Shown in pieces: positions 1 through 8,013 of a DNA stretch of 49,029 nucleotides. Under the pieces are notes generated by a model. It searched no databases. It worked only from the letters and a program-made list of their open reading frames with translations, and was not told the DNA's origin. The position numbers and the translations under genes are program-made. The DNA is from Alphaproteobacteria bacterium (GTDB lineage: Bacteria > Pseudomonadota > Alphaproteobacteria > Acetobacterales > Acetobacteraceae), in NCBI GenBank assembly GCA_017307335.1, contig JAFKFJ010000186.1:1-49029 (forward strand), given 5' to 3'. Each line of letters opens with the position of its first letter. The first letter of the stretch is position 1.

Positions 1-7
1 CGAAACC

Positions 8-796
8 GTGCCGGCGGGCGGCGAGGGGGCGGAGAGCCCGCTCGTCGTCTCCGGACTCGCCAAGGTATTCGGCGAGGAGGACGGAAGGCCGGTGGAGGTG
101 ATCCGCTCGGTCTCGCTCGCGCTCGCGCGCGGCGAGATCGTGAGCGTGGTCGGCCCGTCCGGCTGTGGCAAGACGACGCTGCTCAACCTGCTCTGCGGCC
201 TGCTGCCGCCGAGCGGCGGTGCGGTGTTCTGGCACGGGCGGCAGGTGCGCGACGTGCCGCCGCGCGTCGGCTACATGCTCCAGAAGGACCTGCTGTTTCC
301 ATGGCGCACGGCGGCGGAGAACGTGGCGCTCGGGCTGCAACTGCGCGGCGTCGGCCGCCGGGCACGCATGGAACGCGCGCGCGCGCTGCTCGCACAGCTC
401 GGGCTCGACGGGTTCGCCGACTACTATCCGTCCGCGCTTTCCGGCGGCATGCGCCAGCGCGTGGCGCCCGCCCGCCCGCTGCTGCCCGCTCCGGACGTGC
501 TGATGCTGGATGAGCCCTTCTCGGCGCTGGATTTTCAGACCAAGATCCTGATCCAGCGCGACACCGCGCGGCTGGTGCGGGGCGCGCACCGCTCGCTGTT
601 GCTGATCACGCATGACGTGGAGGAGGCGGTGACCCTCTCCGACCGCGTGATCGTGCTGTCGCACCGGCCCTGCGTGGTGCGGACCGAGCACCGCATCGAC
701 CTGCCGGTGGACCGGACCGACATGATGGCCGCGCGCGAAACCCTCGCGTTCGGCAGCTATGTAAGGGAGATCTGGACTGAACTCGACGTCCATTGA
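8..796 (+). CDS. ABC importer ATP-binding protein (SsuB/TauB/NrtD type)
   Basis: Cytoplasmic ATPase of an ABC importer of the nitrate/sulfonate/taurine family, driving the permease that starts 7 bases downstream. Visible motifs are a Walker A (GPSGCGKTT, about residue 49), a Q-loop in MLQKDLLFPW, the signature LSGGMRQR, a Walker B ending in LMLDEP and the H-loop ITHD. At 262 residues it has the normal family length. The GTG start lies at the window edge and the frame stays open to base 2, so the true start could be further left. Oddity: right after the signature the protein reads VAPARPLL, where relatives usually have VALARAL; two prolines in that helix may be sequence errors or may weaken the protein. 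The substrate cannot be read from the ATPase. The neighbouring amidase suggests an amide or related small nitrogen compound. Confidence 0.9.
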   Translation: MPAGGEGAESPLVVSGLAKVFGEEDGRPVEVIRSVSLALARGEIVSVVGPSGCGKTTLLNLLCGLLPPSGGAVFWHGRQVRDVPPRVGYMLQKDLLFPWRTAAENVALGLQLRGVGRRARMERARALLAQLGLDGFADYYPSALSGGMRQRVAPARPLLPAPDVLMLDEPFSALDFQTKILIQRDTARLVRGAHRSLLLITHDVEEAVTLSDRVIVLSHRPCVVRTEHRIDLPVDRTDMMAARETLAFGSYVREIWTELDVH

Positions 797-803
797 CAAG
801 CCG

Positions 804-1634
804 ATGCTGCCGGCCACGGGCGGGCCCGTGCCCGCGCCGCCGCGCGCGCGCTCGCGGCGGCAGCGGGCGCGCCGGGCGACGGTGCTCATCCTGCTCTGCC
901 AGGTCGCGCTCCTCGCGCTGCTGATTGCGCTCTGGGAGTGGGCGACGAGCAGTTCCAAGGTGAATGCGTTCCTGTTCGGCTCGCCGGGGATCATCGGCAC
1001 CGCGCTCATTCAGATGGCGCGCGACGGCTCGCTCTGGCGCGACGCCTCGATCACCGGCGGCGAGACCATCGCGGGGTTCCTGCTCGGCAACCTCATCGGC
1101 ACTGCGGTCGGGCTGTCGCTCTGGTTCTCGCGCTTCGCCGCGCGGATCGTGCAGCCCTTCATCCTCGCCCTGGGTGCGGTGCCGATCGTGGCGCTGGCGC
1201 CGCTCACCATCATCTGGTTCGGCACCGGCTTCGCCTCGAAGCTCGCGATGGCGACGCTCTCGGTGGTCGTCGTGGCACTGGTCATCTCCTACAAGGGTGC
1301 GCTCGGCGTCGATCCCGACCAGATCAACCTGATGCGGGCAATGGGGGCGGGACGGCGGCAGATTTTTCGCCACCTGGTACTGCCCGCGTCGCTGACCGAC
1401 ATCTTTGCGGGCCTGAAGCTCACCGTCGGCTTCGCCCTGGTCGGCGCGATCCTCGGCGAGTTCATGTCGTCCACCGACGGCCTCGGCCACGCGATCTTCA
1501 AGGCCGGCAGCCTGTACGTGATCTCGAAAGTGTTCGCCGACCTGGCGGTCACGGTCGCCCTCGCGCTGATCCTTGCTGCGGTGGTCAGCCAGATCGAGCG
1601 GCGGCTGCTGCCATGGCGGCACGACCTGCAATAA
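804..1634 (+). CDS. ABC importer permease (SsuC/TauC type)
   Basis: Inner-membrane permease partner of the preceding ATPase, of the BPD_transp_1 family. After a basic N-terminus (residues 1-27) comes a first membrane helix (about 28-48), then several more hydrophobic helices. The cytoplasmic coupling (EAA-like) loop is seen around MRAMGAGRRQIF followed by LVLPASL, the surface that docks onto the ATPase. Its 276 residues fit the family (about 250-280). The ATG sits 7 bases after the ATPase stop, so the two genes are probably co-transcribed. No periplasmic binding protein is present in the window; it may lie to the left or be encoded elsewhere. Confidence 0.9.
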   Translation: MLPATGGPVPAPPRARSRRQRARRATVLILLCQVALLALLIALWEWATSSSKVNAFLFGSPGIIGTALIQMARDGSLWRDASITGGETIAGFLLGNLIGTAVGLSLWFSRFAARIVQPFILALGAVPIVALAPLTIIWFGTGFASKLAMATLSVVVVALVISYKGALGVDPDQINLMRAMGAGRRQIFRHLVLPASLTDIFAGLKLTVGFALVGAILGEFMSSTDGLGHAIFKAGSLYVISKVFADLAVTVALALILAAVVSQIERRLLPWRHDLQ

Positions 1635-1658
1635 TTCCCGACCGATGAGGAGGAAAGC

Positions 1659-2570
1659 ATGGCGCGGCTGATCCGCAAGGAAGGCAACCTGAAATACGCG
1701 CTCTCGGCCACCGACGCCTGCATCGAGGAGATTCGTCCCGGCGAGGCGATCGAGATCGAGTGCGAGATCAACTGCAACGGCGGGGTCATCACGTCGCTCG
1801 ATTCGAAGGTGTCGCTGGAGAACGTGAAGCTGCCCTTCGTCAATCCGGCGACCGGGCCGCTGCGCGTCGCCGGCGCGCGGGCCGGGCAGATGCTGGCCGT
1901 GCATATCTCGGAAATGCGGCTCGACCGGCTCGGCTACACCGGGCTTTGGCCCGGCATCGGCATCTTCCCCGACTGGGTGCGGCAGAAGGAATTCGGCATC
2001 CAGACCCGGGTGATGGAGGTCAAGGACGGCTTCGTGCACTGGAGCCCGACGCGCCGCCTCGCCATCAGCCCCATGGTCGGCGTGATCGGTGTCGCGCCAG
2101 TGCACGGGGCAGTGCTGACCGTCGACAACGGCCAGCACGGCGGCAACATGGACGTGCAGGAGATCACGGCCGGCAACACCGTGATGTTCCCGGTCAACCA
2201 GGACGGCGCCAGCCTCTATCTCGGCGACTGCCACGCCCTGCAGGGCGACGGCGAGTGCGTCGGCATGGGGGCGGTGGAGATCGGCGCCAACGTCTCCTTC
2301 AGCGTCGCCCTGCACGACAAGCCGGCGCGCATGAGCTGGCCGCGGCTGGAGACGCCCACGCATATCGCCACCATCGGCTGCGCCCGGCCGCTTGAGGACG
2401 CGATGCGGATCGCGTTCGAGCAGATGGTCTATTGGCTCGCCGATGAATACAACTTCACCGACAGCGAAGCGTACATGTTCCTCGCCGAGATCGCCGAGGC
2501 CCGATGCACGCAAATGGTGAATCCGAAATACACGTATATTTGCAAAGTGGCGAAGTCGCATCTTACCTAG
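1659..2570 (+). CDS. Acetamidase/formamidase family hydrolase
   Basis: Member of the FmdA/AmdA family (Pfam FmdA_AmdA), which hydrolyses short amides such as formamide or acetamide to ammonia and the acid. The diagnostic block is LYLGDCHALQGDGE (around residues 187-200), preceded by GNMD and followed by VEIGANVSF. The length, 303 residues, is normal for the short bacterial members. The start is secure: a strong GAGGAGGAAA ribosome-binding site lies a few bases before the ATG. It follows the ABC permease by 24 bases on the same strand, so transporter and hydrolase probably work together to import an amide and release its nitrogen. The exact substrate is inference; acetamide, formamide and larger amides all occur in this family. 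Confidence 0.88.
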   Translation: MARLIRKEGNLKYALSATDACIEEIRPGEAIEIECEINCNGGVITSLDSKVSLENVKLPFVNPATGPLRVAGARAGQMLAVHISEMRLDRLGYTGLWPGIGIFPDWVRQKEFGIQTRVMEVKDGFVHWSPTRRLAISPMVGVIGVAPVHGAVLTVDNGQHGGNMDVQEITAGNTVMFPVNQDGASLYLGDCHALQGDGECVGMGAVEIGANVSFSVALHDKPARMSWPRLETPTHIATIGCARPLEDAMRIAFEQMVYWLADEYNFTDSEAYMFLAEIAEARCTQMVNPKYTYICKVAKSHLT

Positions 2571-2596
2571 TGTGACTTTTTAGTCTTTCACGCCAC

Positions 2597-2624
2597 ACCG
2601 GCGCCCGTTGCCACGGGCGCCGGT
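2597..2624 (+). terminator. GC-rich hairpin after the amidase operon
   Basis: A perfect 11-base inverted repeat (ACCGGCGCCCG / CGGGCGCCGGT) with a 6-base loop lies 26 bases after the amidase stop codon. No T-run follows it, so it is not a textbook intrinsic terminator. Its position at the end of a three-gene operon, before an unrelated gene, makes a terminator or mRNA 3'-end stabiliser the likely role. Confidence 0.5.
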
Positions 2625-2744
2625 CTGCAATGCGCGCGCGGCGCCCGCCGGGTGGCTTTCATCGCATACACGCGCCGGTTGGCATAACGGACACTTTGGC
2701 GCATACAGCACTGCCCAATCCCGCCCACGAGGACGTCGGTCGGC

Positions 2745-5700
2745 ATGGAGGTCCCGGAAGTCGGCGACTGGCTCGACACGCTTGGTCTCGGCCAGTTCAC
2801 GCGCGCTTTTATCGACCAGCAGATCGACGGCGAGGCGCTGCTCGACCTCACCGACGCCGATTTGCAGTCACTCGGCCTGCCGCTCGGGCCGCGCCGGCGG
2901 CTGCTGCGCGCGATTGCCGAGCTACGCGAGCGCTCGGCCACGCCGCCGGTGGCCGCCGGGGTGGCGCGGCCGTTCGCCGAGCGGCGCAATCTCACCGTCC
3001 TGGTCTGCGACCTTGTCGACTCGACCGTGCTCGCGACGCGCCTCGACCCGGAGGAGCTGCACGTCGTCCTGCACGCCTACATGGAGGTCTGGACCCGCGC
3101 CGTGATCGAGTTCGGCGGCTACGTCGCCAAGTACCAGGGCGACGGGCTCATGGCCTATTTCGGCTATCCTCGGGCACATGAGGACGCGGCCGAACGGGCC
3201 GTGCGCACCGCCCTGCGCCTCGTGGCGGCGGCTGGCGCGGTGCCGGCGGTCGGCGGCACGCGGTTGCAGACCCGCGTGGGCGTTGCCACCGGCCTTGCCG
3301 TCGTGGGCGACCTGATCGGCGAGGGGGCGGCGCGGGAGGAAGCGGTCGTCGGCGAGTCCCCCGCCCTCGCGACACGCCTGCAGTCCCTCGCGCCGCCGGA
3401 CGGCATCGTGATCGCCCAGGCGACGCGGGAGCTGCTCGGCCACGTCTTCATCCTGGAGCCGCTCGGTCCGCTCGCGCTGGAAGGGTTCGCGCGCCCGCAG
3501 GAGGCCTGGCGCGTCACCGGCGAGGCGCACCCGGAGAGCCGTTTCGCCGCCGTCCATGACGGTGCGGCGGGTGTGCTGGAGGGGCGGGATTCCGAGCTGG
3601 CGATCCTGCTCGCGCGCTGGGGGCTTGCCGCCGAGGGGCAGGGGCAGGTGGTGTTGCTGTCCGGCGAGCCGGGGCTGGGCAAGTCGCGGCTGGTCGAGGC
3701 GCTGCGGGAACAGCTTGCCGGTGGGCCGCAGCTCGTCACGCTGCTGCAATGCGCCGCGCACACCCAGGCCAGCGCGCTGCGCCCGGTGATCGGATGGGTC
3801 GAGCGCGCAGCCGGCCTCCTGCCCGAGGACGCGGTCGCGGCGCGGCGCCGCCGGCTCGGCGGACTCCCCGGCGTCTCGGCCGAGGCCGATCAGGTGCTCG
3901 CCGAGCTGCTGGCGCTTGCCGACCGCGCCGAGCCGATCGGCCGGCAGGAGCGGCGGGAGCGGACGCTGGCGGCCCTCACCGGGCTTCTGACCCATGCGCT
4001 GCCCGAGCAGCCGCGCCTGCTCGTGCTGGAGGACGTGCACTGGAGCGATGCGTTCACGCTCGACCTGCTGGAGCGGATCGTCGCCGCTGCCGCGGCGCGT
4101 CCCCTGATGCTGCTGGTGACGGCGCGCCCCGAGGCGGAGCTGTCGTGGGCCGGCGGCGCCGATGTCACCACGATCACCCTCGACCGCCTGGAGCCGCCGT
4201 ACGCCGCGCGCATCGTGCAGCGGCTGGGGGCGGAGCGGCTCGCTCCGGAGCTGTGCACGCGCATCGTCGAGCGGGCCGAGGGCGTGCCGCTGTTCCTTGA
4301 ACAGCTCACGCGCTCGCTGCTGGAGGCGGGGGACCGCAGCACGCCGGTCCCGGCGACGCTCCAGGACGTGCTGATGGCACGGCTCGACCGGCTGCGCTCG
4401 GCCAAAGCGGTGGCGCAGATTGCCGCGGTGCTGGGCCGGGAATTCGACTTCCGCCTGCTCGCCGCCTGCACCGGTCTTGACGAGCCGAACCTGCGCGAAG
4501 CGCTCGCCGAACTGGTGGTCTCGGGTCTTGCCCAGGTGCAGGGCGAGCCGCCGGAGGCCGTCTATTCGTTCAAGCACACGCTGGTGCAGGACGCCGCCTA
4601 TCACTCGATGCTGCGGGCCGAGCGGCGCCGGCTGCACGGCGAGATCGCGCAGCTCATCGAGCAGCGTTTCGCGCGGATCGCGGACGTGCAGCCGGAACTC
4701 GTCGCCCACCACTACACCGAGGCCGGCGCGGCCGTGCCCGCGATCGCGTGGTGGGAGCGGGCCGCCGGGCGCGCCTGGGCGGCGGCGGCGGCGGCCGAGG
4801 CCGTGCGCCACCTGCAGAGTGCGCTCGTGCTGCTCGCGACCCAGCCGGATGACCCGGCGCGGGCGCAGCGGGAGATCGGGCTGCGCCGGCTGCTGGTGGG
4901 GCCGCTGGTCAATCTCGGCGGCTACAGCTCGCCGGACACGGAGGCGAATCTCGACCGGCTCGGCCTGCTCCTGGAAGACGCGCCGGCGAACGTTGAGGGC
5001 GTGGTGCTGCTCTATACGCAGTCCGCGATGCGCCTGCTGCGCTCCGATCTGGACCGCGCGGAGGAGGCGGGGTGGCGCACGCTGCGCGTCGCCCGCCGGT
5101 CGGGGGTCGTGAACGCGGCGATGCTCGGCCAGCGGATCATCGGCTACGCGGCACTGCTGCGCGGTGACATGGCGCGCGCCGGCGAATGGTTCGCGGTCTC
5201 GTTCCGCGAATACGATCCCGCGGTCAACCGCACGGTCTGGCCCGCCTCGCCGCATGACCCGCTGGCCAGCATGCTGGCGCAGGACATGCTGCTGCTGATC
5301 CAGCAGGGGCGGCTGGCCGAGGCCGCGCGGCGCGGGGCGGAGGCCGTCGCGGAGGCCGAGCGGCTGCAGTCGCCGACCACGCTCGGCTATGTCTTGGCGC
5401 ATCTCGGCCTCGCGGCCCTCGTCACCGGCGATGCCGCCGCCGCCGCGCCGGTGGCGCCGCGTCTCGCCGCGGTGGTCGATCGCGTGGCCTGGCTGCGCGC
5501 CCATGCCGAGGTGCTCGGCGGCTGGCTGCAGGCGGAGGGCGGCGCGCTCGATGCCGGGCTCGCGCAGATGCGCTTCGGCCGGGAGGTCGCGGAGCGCATC
5601 CAGGACCGCATGTGGTGGCCGTTGTTCATGCTGCGCGAGGTCGCGCTGCTGATCGCGCACGGGCGCGCCGTGGCGGCGCTTGCCGCGGTGGACGAGGCCG

Positions 5701-6071
5701 AGCGGATGATGGGCGCGCTGGGCCAGACCTACGTGCTCGCGGAACTGCACCGCCAGCGCGCCAGCGCCCTCGCGGCGACGGGCGCGCCAGCGGCGGAGGT
5801 GGCGGCGGCGCTTGAGGCGGCGCTGGCGGCGGCGGAGCGGCAGGGTGCGCGCTTCTACGCGCTGCGAGCGGCGAGCGAGCTGGCGCGGCTGCGCCTCGCG
5901 GCCGGGCAGGCGGCAGCGGCCGATGCGCTGCTGGCCACGGCGCTGGCGCCGTTCGCTGGGGAGCCGGACGGCCCCGGCGCGCTCGGCGGGTTCGCGTTGC
6001 GCGAGGCGCGCGCTATCGCGCGCTCAGCCGCCGCGTCTGTGCGACGAGCGCCAGAAGCGGCGCGGGGTTGA
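2745..6071 (+). CDS. SAM domain / class III nucleotide cyclase / AAA-type ATPase / helical-repeat protein
   Basis: Large cytoplasmic signalling protein of 1108 residues. Residues 1-62 form a SAM (sterile alpha motif) domain. Residues 80-215 are a class III adenylate/guanylate cyclase domain with metal-binding aspartates D89 (in VCDLVDST) and D133 (in QGDG). Residues 275-600 form a predicted ATPase with Walker A GEPGLGKS (307-314) and Walker B LVLEDVHWSD. The rest is alanine-rich helical repeat sequence of TPR type. The architecture matches known multidomain bacterial cyclases, often annotated as adenylate cyclase. Oddity: the cyclase transition-state asparagine (N-x3-R) is replaced by alanine (A207), while R211 is kept, so catalysis may be weak or absent. 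The gene stands alone; its 3' end overlaps the convergent prenyl synthase gene by 59 bases. The effector and the nucleotide made are unknown. Confidence 0.87.
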   Translation: MEVPEVGDWLDTLGLGQFTRAFIDQQIDGEALLDLTDADLQSLGLPLGPRRRLLRAIAELRERSATPPVAAGVARPFAERRNLTVLVCDLVDSTVLATRLDPEELHVVLHAYMEVWTRAVIEFGGYVAKYQGDGLMAYFGYPRAHEDAAERAVRTALRLVAAAGAVPAVGGTRLQTRVGVATGLAVVGDLIGEGAAREEAVVGESPALATRLQSLAPPDGIVIAQATRELLGHVFILEPLGPLALEGFARPQEAWRVTGEAHPESRFAAVHDGAAGVLEGRDSELAILLARWGLAAEGQGQVVLLSGEPGLGKSRLVEALREQLAGGPQLVTLLQCAAHTQASALRPVIGWVERAAGLLPEDAVAARRRRLGGLPGVSAEADQVLAELLALADRAEPIGRQERRERTLAALTGLLTHALPEQPRLLVLEDVHWSDAFTLDLLERIVAAAAARPLMLLVTARPEAELSWAGGADVTTITLDRLEPPYAARIVQRLGAERLAPELCTRIVERAEGVPLFLEQLTRSLLEAGDRSTPVPATLQDVLMARLDRLRSAKAVAQIAAVLGREFDFRLLAACTGLDEPNLREALAELVVSGLAQVQGEPPEAVYSFKHTLVQDAAYHSMLRAERRRLHGEIAQLIEQRFARIADVQPELVAHHYTEAGAAVPAIAWWERAAGRAWAAAAAAEAVRHLQSALVLLATQPDDPARAQREIGLRRLLVGPLVNLGGYSSPDTEANLDRLGLLLEDAPANVEGVVLLYTQSAMRLLRSDLDRAEEAGWRTLRVARRSGVVNAAMLGQRIIGYAALLRGDMARAGEWFAVSFREYDPAVNRTVWPASPHDPLASMLAQDMLLLIQQGRLAEAARRGAEAVAEAERLQSPTTLGYVLAHLGLAALVTGDAAAAAPVAPRLAAVVDRVAWLRAHAEVLGGWLQAEGGALDAGLAQMRFGREVAERIQDRMWWPLFMLREVALLIAHGRAVAALAAVDEAERMMGALGQTYVLAELHRQRASALAATGAPAAEVAAALEAALAAAERQGARFYALRAASELARLRLAAGQAAAADALLATALAPFAGEPDGPGALGGFALREARAIARSAAASVRRAPEAARG

Positions 6072-6975
6072 CGGCGAACAGTCGCGCCTCGACCCCCGCC
6101 TGCGCGGCGATCGCATCGAGCTCCCCTTCCGCCTCCGGCAGCTTCGCCGCGAAGGCGGCGGCCATCGCCGCCAGATCGGCTGGTGCGGGATCGGGCTTGC
6201 CGAACAGGGCGGCGACCGCGGGGTCGCGGATCGCGAGGGCCGCCGGCAGGGTGAGGATGCCGTCGCGCAAATCCTGCTCCCCGCCGCCGCCGAGCGCGGT
6301 CGCGCCGCGCACGTCGCCCACGTCGTCGCAACCGTGGTAGAGCAGTCCGAGTAGCCCGCCGAACTTGCGCAACCGCAGGCTGCGGTCGCCCAGGCAGGCG
6401 CAGATCTCGAACATCGAGCCGGTGTCCTCGCCGGCGATCCGGCGCCAGTCCTCCACGCCCAGGGTCTGGCGGCGCAGGCGCCACTGCATGACCTCGGCGA
6501 CGCCCAGCCGCTTCAGCAGCTCGGAGAACAGCCCGCTCGCCTGCAGATCGGCGCCGAGCAGCGCATAACCCTCGGCGACGATGTAGCCGGCAACCATCAG
6601 TGCCGTCAGATCGCCGAAGCGTGTGTGCAGCGTCGCGCGGCCGCGGCGGGTATCGGAATGATCGACGATGTCGTCGATGATCAGCGAGACGTTGTGGAAT
6701 AGCTCAACCACCAGCGCGCCGGCCATGATCGTGTCGGGAATTGGCCCCGGGATGACGGCGCGATGACAGGCGAACACGGTCAGGGGCCGGAAGTACTTGG
6801 CGCCGGAGAGAAACTGCCAGCCGAGCGCCTCGCGCATTTCCGGGTCGCAGCCGCCGACCCAGGTGGCGATCCGACGGCGCAGGCGGGCCATTTCCTCGGC
6901 GAAACCGAGCGCGTCGATCACGGCGCCGCTGGCGGCGTCGAGCTGCGCCGCCGCGATGCCGTCGGCGGCGTTCAT
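6013..6975 (-). CDS. Trans-isoprenyl diphosphate synthase family protein
   Basis: Polyprenyl synthetase family (class I trans-prenyltransferase), which condenses isopentenyl diphosphate with an allylic diphosphate. The first aspartate-rich motif is DDIVD (101-105) followed by R110-R111, and the second is DDVGD (217-221). The IPP-binding GxK..RP is present as GAKYFRP (58-64). At 320 residues it has the usual length. Oddity: the lysine of the conserved KT pair between the two motifs is aspartate here (D184-T185), so chain length or activity may differ from standard GGPP or FPP synthases. It is the last gene of a minus-strand operon: its ATG overlaps the stop of the upstream helical-protein gene by 4 bases. 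Its 3' end overlaps the convergent cyclase gene by 59 bases. Product chain length cannot be read from sequence. Confidence 0.88.
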   Translation of the reverse strand: MNAADGIAAAQLDAASGAVIDALGFAEEMARLRRRIATWVGGCDPEMREALGWQFLSGAKYFRPLTVFACHRAVIPGPIPDTIMAGALVVELFHNVSLIIDDIVDHSDTRRGRATLHTRFGDLTALMVAGYIVAEGYALLGADLQASGLFSELLKRLGVAEVMQWRLRRQTLGVEDWRRIAGEDTGSMFEICACLGDRSLRLRKFGGLLGLLYHGCDDVGDVRGATALGGGGEQDLRDGILTLPAALAIRDPAVAALFGKPDPAPADLAAMAAAFAAKLPEAEGELDAIAAQAGVEARLFAVNPAPLLALVAQTRRLSAR

Positions 6976-7595
6976 TCTTTCACGCGATATGGGCGCGGGT
7001 TAGACGGTGGCGCATCGCCTGCAGCCGCGCGGGCGAGGGACTCGCTCACTTGATCGAGCTCGGCCTGCAGGCGGCGTGCCTCCAGGCTCGCTGCCTCGCC
7101 GATCTCCCGCAGGCAAGCGCGCAGATCGTCGATCAGGACGCGGCTTTCCGTTGTGGCCGAGGCGGTCCGGCCACGGGCGCTATCCAGCATCGTCTGCACC
7201 ACGCTGCCCTGATGCCGGGCGCAGATCTCGGCAAGCGCACGGCTGTAGCGGGCGGCGCTGATGGCGGCAATCATCGCCGCCTCGGCGAGGGCTGGCGAAA
7301 GGTCGCTCACCTGTTCCAACGCCTCGCGGGCGGCTTCGGCCGATCCGGCCGGCGGCGCGCTGCGCGGCGGTGGGGGCCCATAGGCGCGGGCAAAGTCCGC
7401 CCAGGGTGCCAGCATCGCCGTGAGCGGCCCGGTCGGGTCGGTCGCACCGCCAGGCATCGCCGCAGCGTCGGCGACCATCATCTGCCAGGCGAGCGCCCCC
7501 TTGTCCCAGGCGTCCCGTATCGCGGCGAGGAAGCCCATCGCCCCGTCCGCTGAGCGGCTGCCGAATGCATCGCCGGACCCGCCTGCGACAACCAC
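6972..7595 (-). CDS. Helical phasin-like protein of unknown function
   Basis: A 207-residue, alanine-rich and mostly helical protein that I do not recognise as a named family. After a Gly/Ala-rich N-terminus there is an amphipathic stretch (WDKGALAWQMMVADAAAMPG), a proline-rich linker (PPPPRSAPPAG, about residue 75) and a long helical region. That region ends in a likely coiled coil (about 160-195, with EARRLQAELDQVSESLAR). The pattern resembles phasins or PhaE-type granule proteins, but this is a likeness and not a motif match. The GTG start lies 3 bases after the stop of the upstream small helical gene, and the stop overlaps the prenyl synthase start (ATGA), so all three are translationally coupled. 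An internal ATG about 20 codons in is an alternative start. Confidence 0.72.
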   Translation of the reverse strand: MVVAGGSGDAFGSRSADGAMGFLAAIRDAWDKGALAWQMMVADAAAMPGGATDPTGPLTAMLAPWADFARAYGPPPPRSAPPAGSAEAAREALEQVSDLSPALAEAAMIAAISAARYSRALAEICARHQGSVVQTMLDSARGRTASATTESRVLIDDLRACLREIGEAASLEARRLQAELDQVSESLARAAAGDAPPSNPRPYRVKE

Positions 7596-7598
7596 CGC

Positions 7599-7943
7599 TC
7601 AGTCTCCCCCACCCGCCACGTCGGCCGTGTCCGGCATCATGGCGCGTGGGCCGCGATGCCGATCGATTTCATTGAGCAACACCAGGAGCGCCAGCCGCCC
7701 GGCGCCGGTCATGCCACGCAGCGACTCCTCGTGGGCGACATAGCTGCCGTGGAGCACCGCCTCGAGCGCGCGCTGCCGGTGATCCGGGCCGGCGCGTAGC
7801 GCGGTGCCCAGCGATTCCGCCAGACGGCCCGCCGTATGCGCCGAAACCTGTGCCCAGCGCGCGGCAAGTTCGCAGCACGTGGCCGCGAGGGCACCTTGCA
7901 CCTGGACAGCCGTGCGCAGCATCGTGGCGTAGTCCGGTGCCAT
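7599..7943 (-). CDS. Small helical phasin-like protein, first gene of the prenyl synthase operon
   Basis: A 114-residue protein, almost entirely helical and rich in alanine and leucine, with no enzyme motif. The sequence around QGALAATCCELAARWAQ and GRLAESLGTAL has the amphipathic spacing typical of phasin-like surface proteins. The frame extends upstream to 8102, but that part overlaps the divergent oxidoreductase gene and its ribosome-binding site, so I place the start at the ATG ending at 7943. This leaves 70 bases between the two divergent starts for a shared promoter region. Function is unknown. Co-transcription with a second helical protein and a prenyl synthase suggests a scaffold or hydrophobic-surface role for the terpenoid pathway, which is inference. 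Confidence 0.65.
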   Translation of the reverse strand: MAPDYATMLRTAVQVQGALAATCCELAARWAQVSAHTAGRLAESLGTALRAGPDHRQRALEAVLHGSYVAHEESLRGMTGAGRLALLVLLNEIDRHRGPRAMMPDTADVAGGGD

Positions 7944-8013
7944 GGGACGCCTCGTTGAAAGCCTCGCGACGATGGCGCGGGCGGGGCATATTTTCAAACA
8001 GGAGGTATATCGC

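Noticed and set aside
606-2561. Long minus-strand open frame opposite the ABC operon and amidase
   Set aside because: It is antisense to three well-supported genes, is rich in Arg/His/Pro with no family motif, and arises from GC-biased codon use.
2922-5750. 942-codon minus-strand frame opposite the cyclase gene
   Set aside because: Low-complexity His/Arg/Gln-rich translation with no domain, entirely inside a clearly coding gene; a GC shadow.
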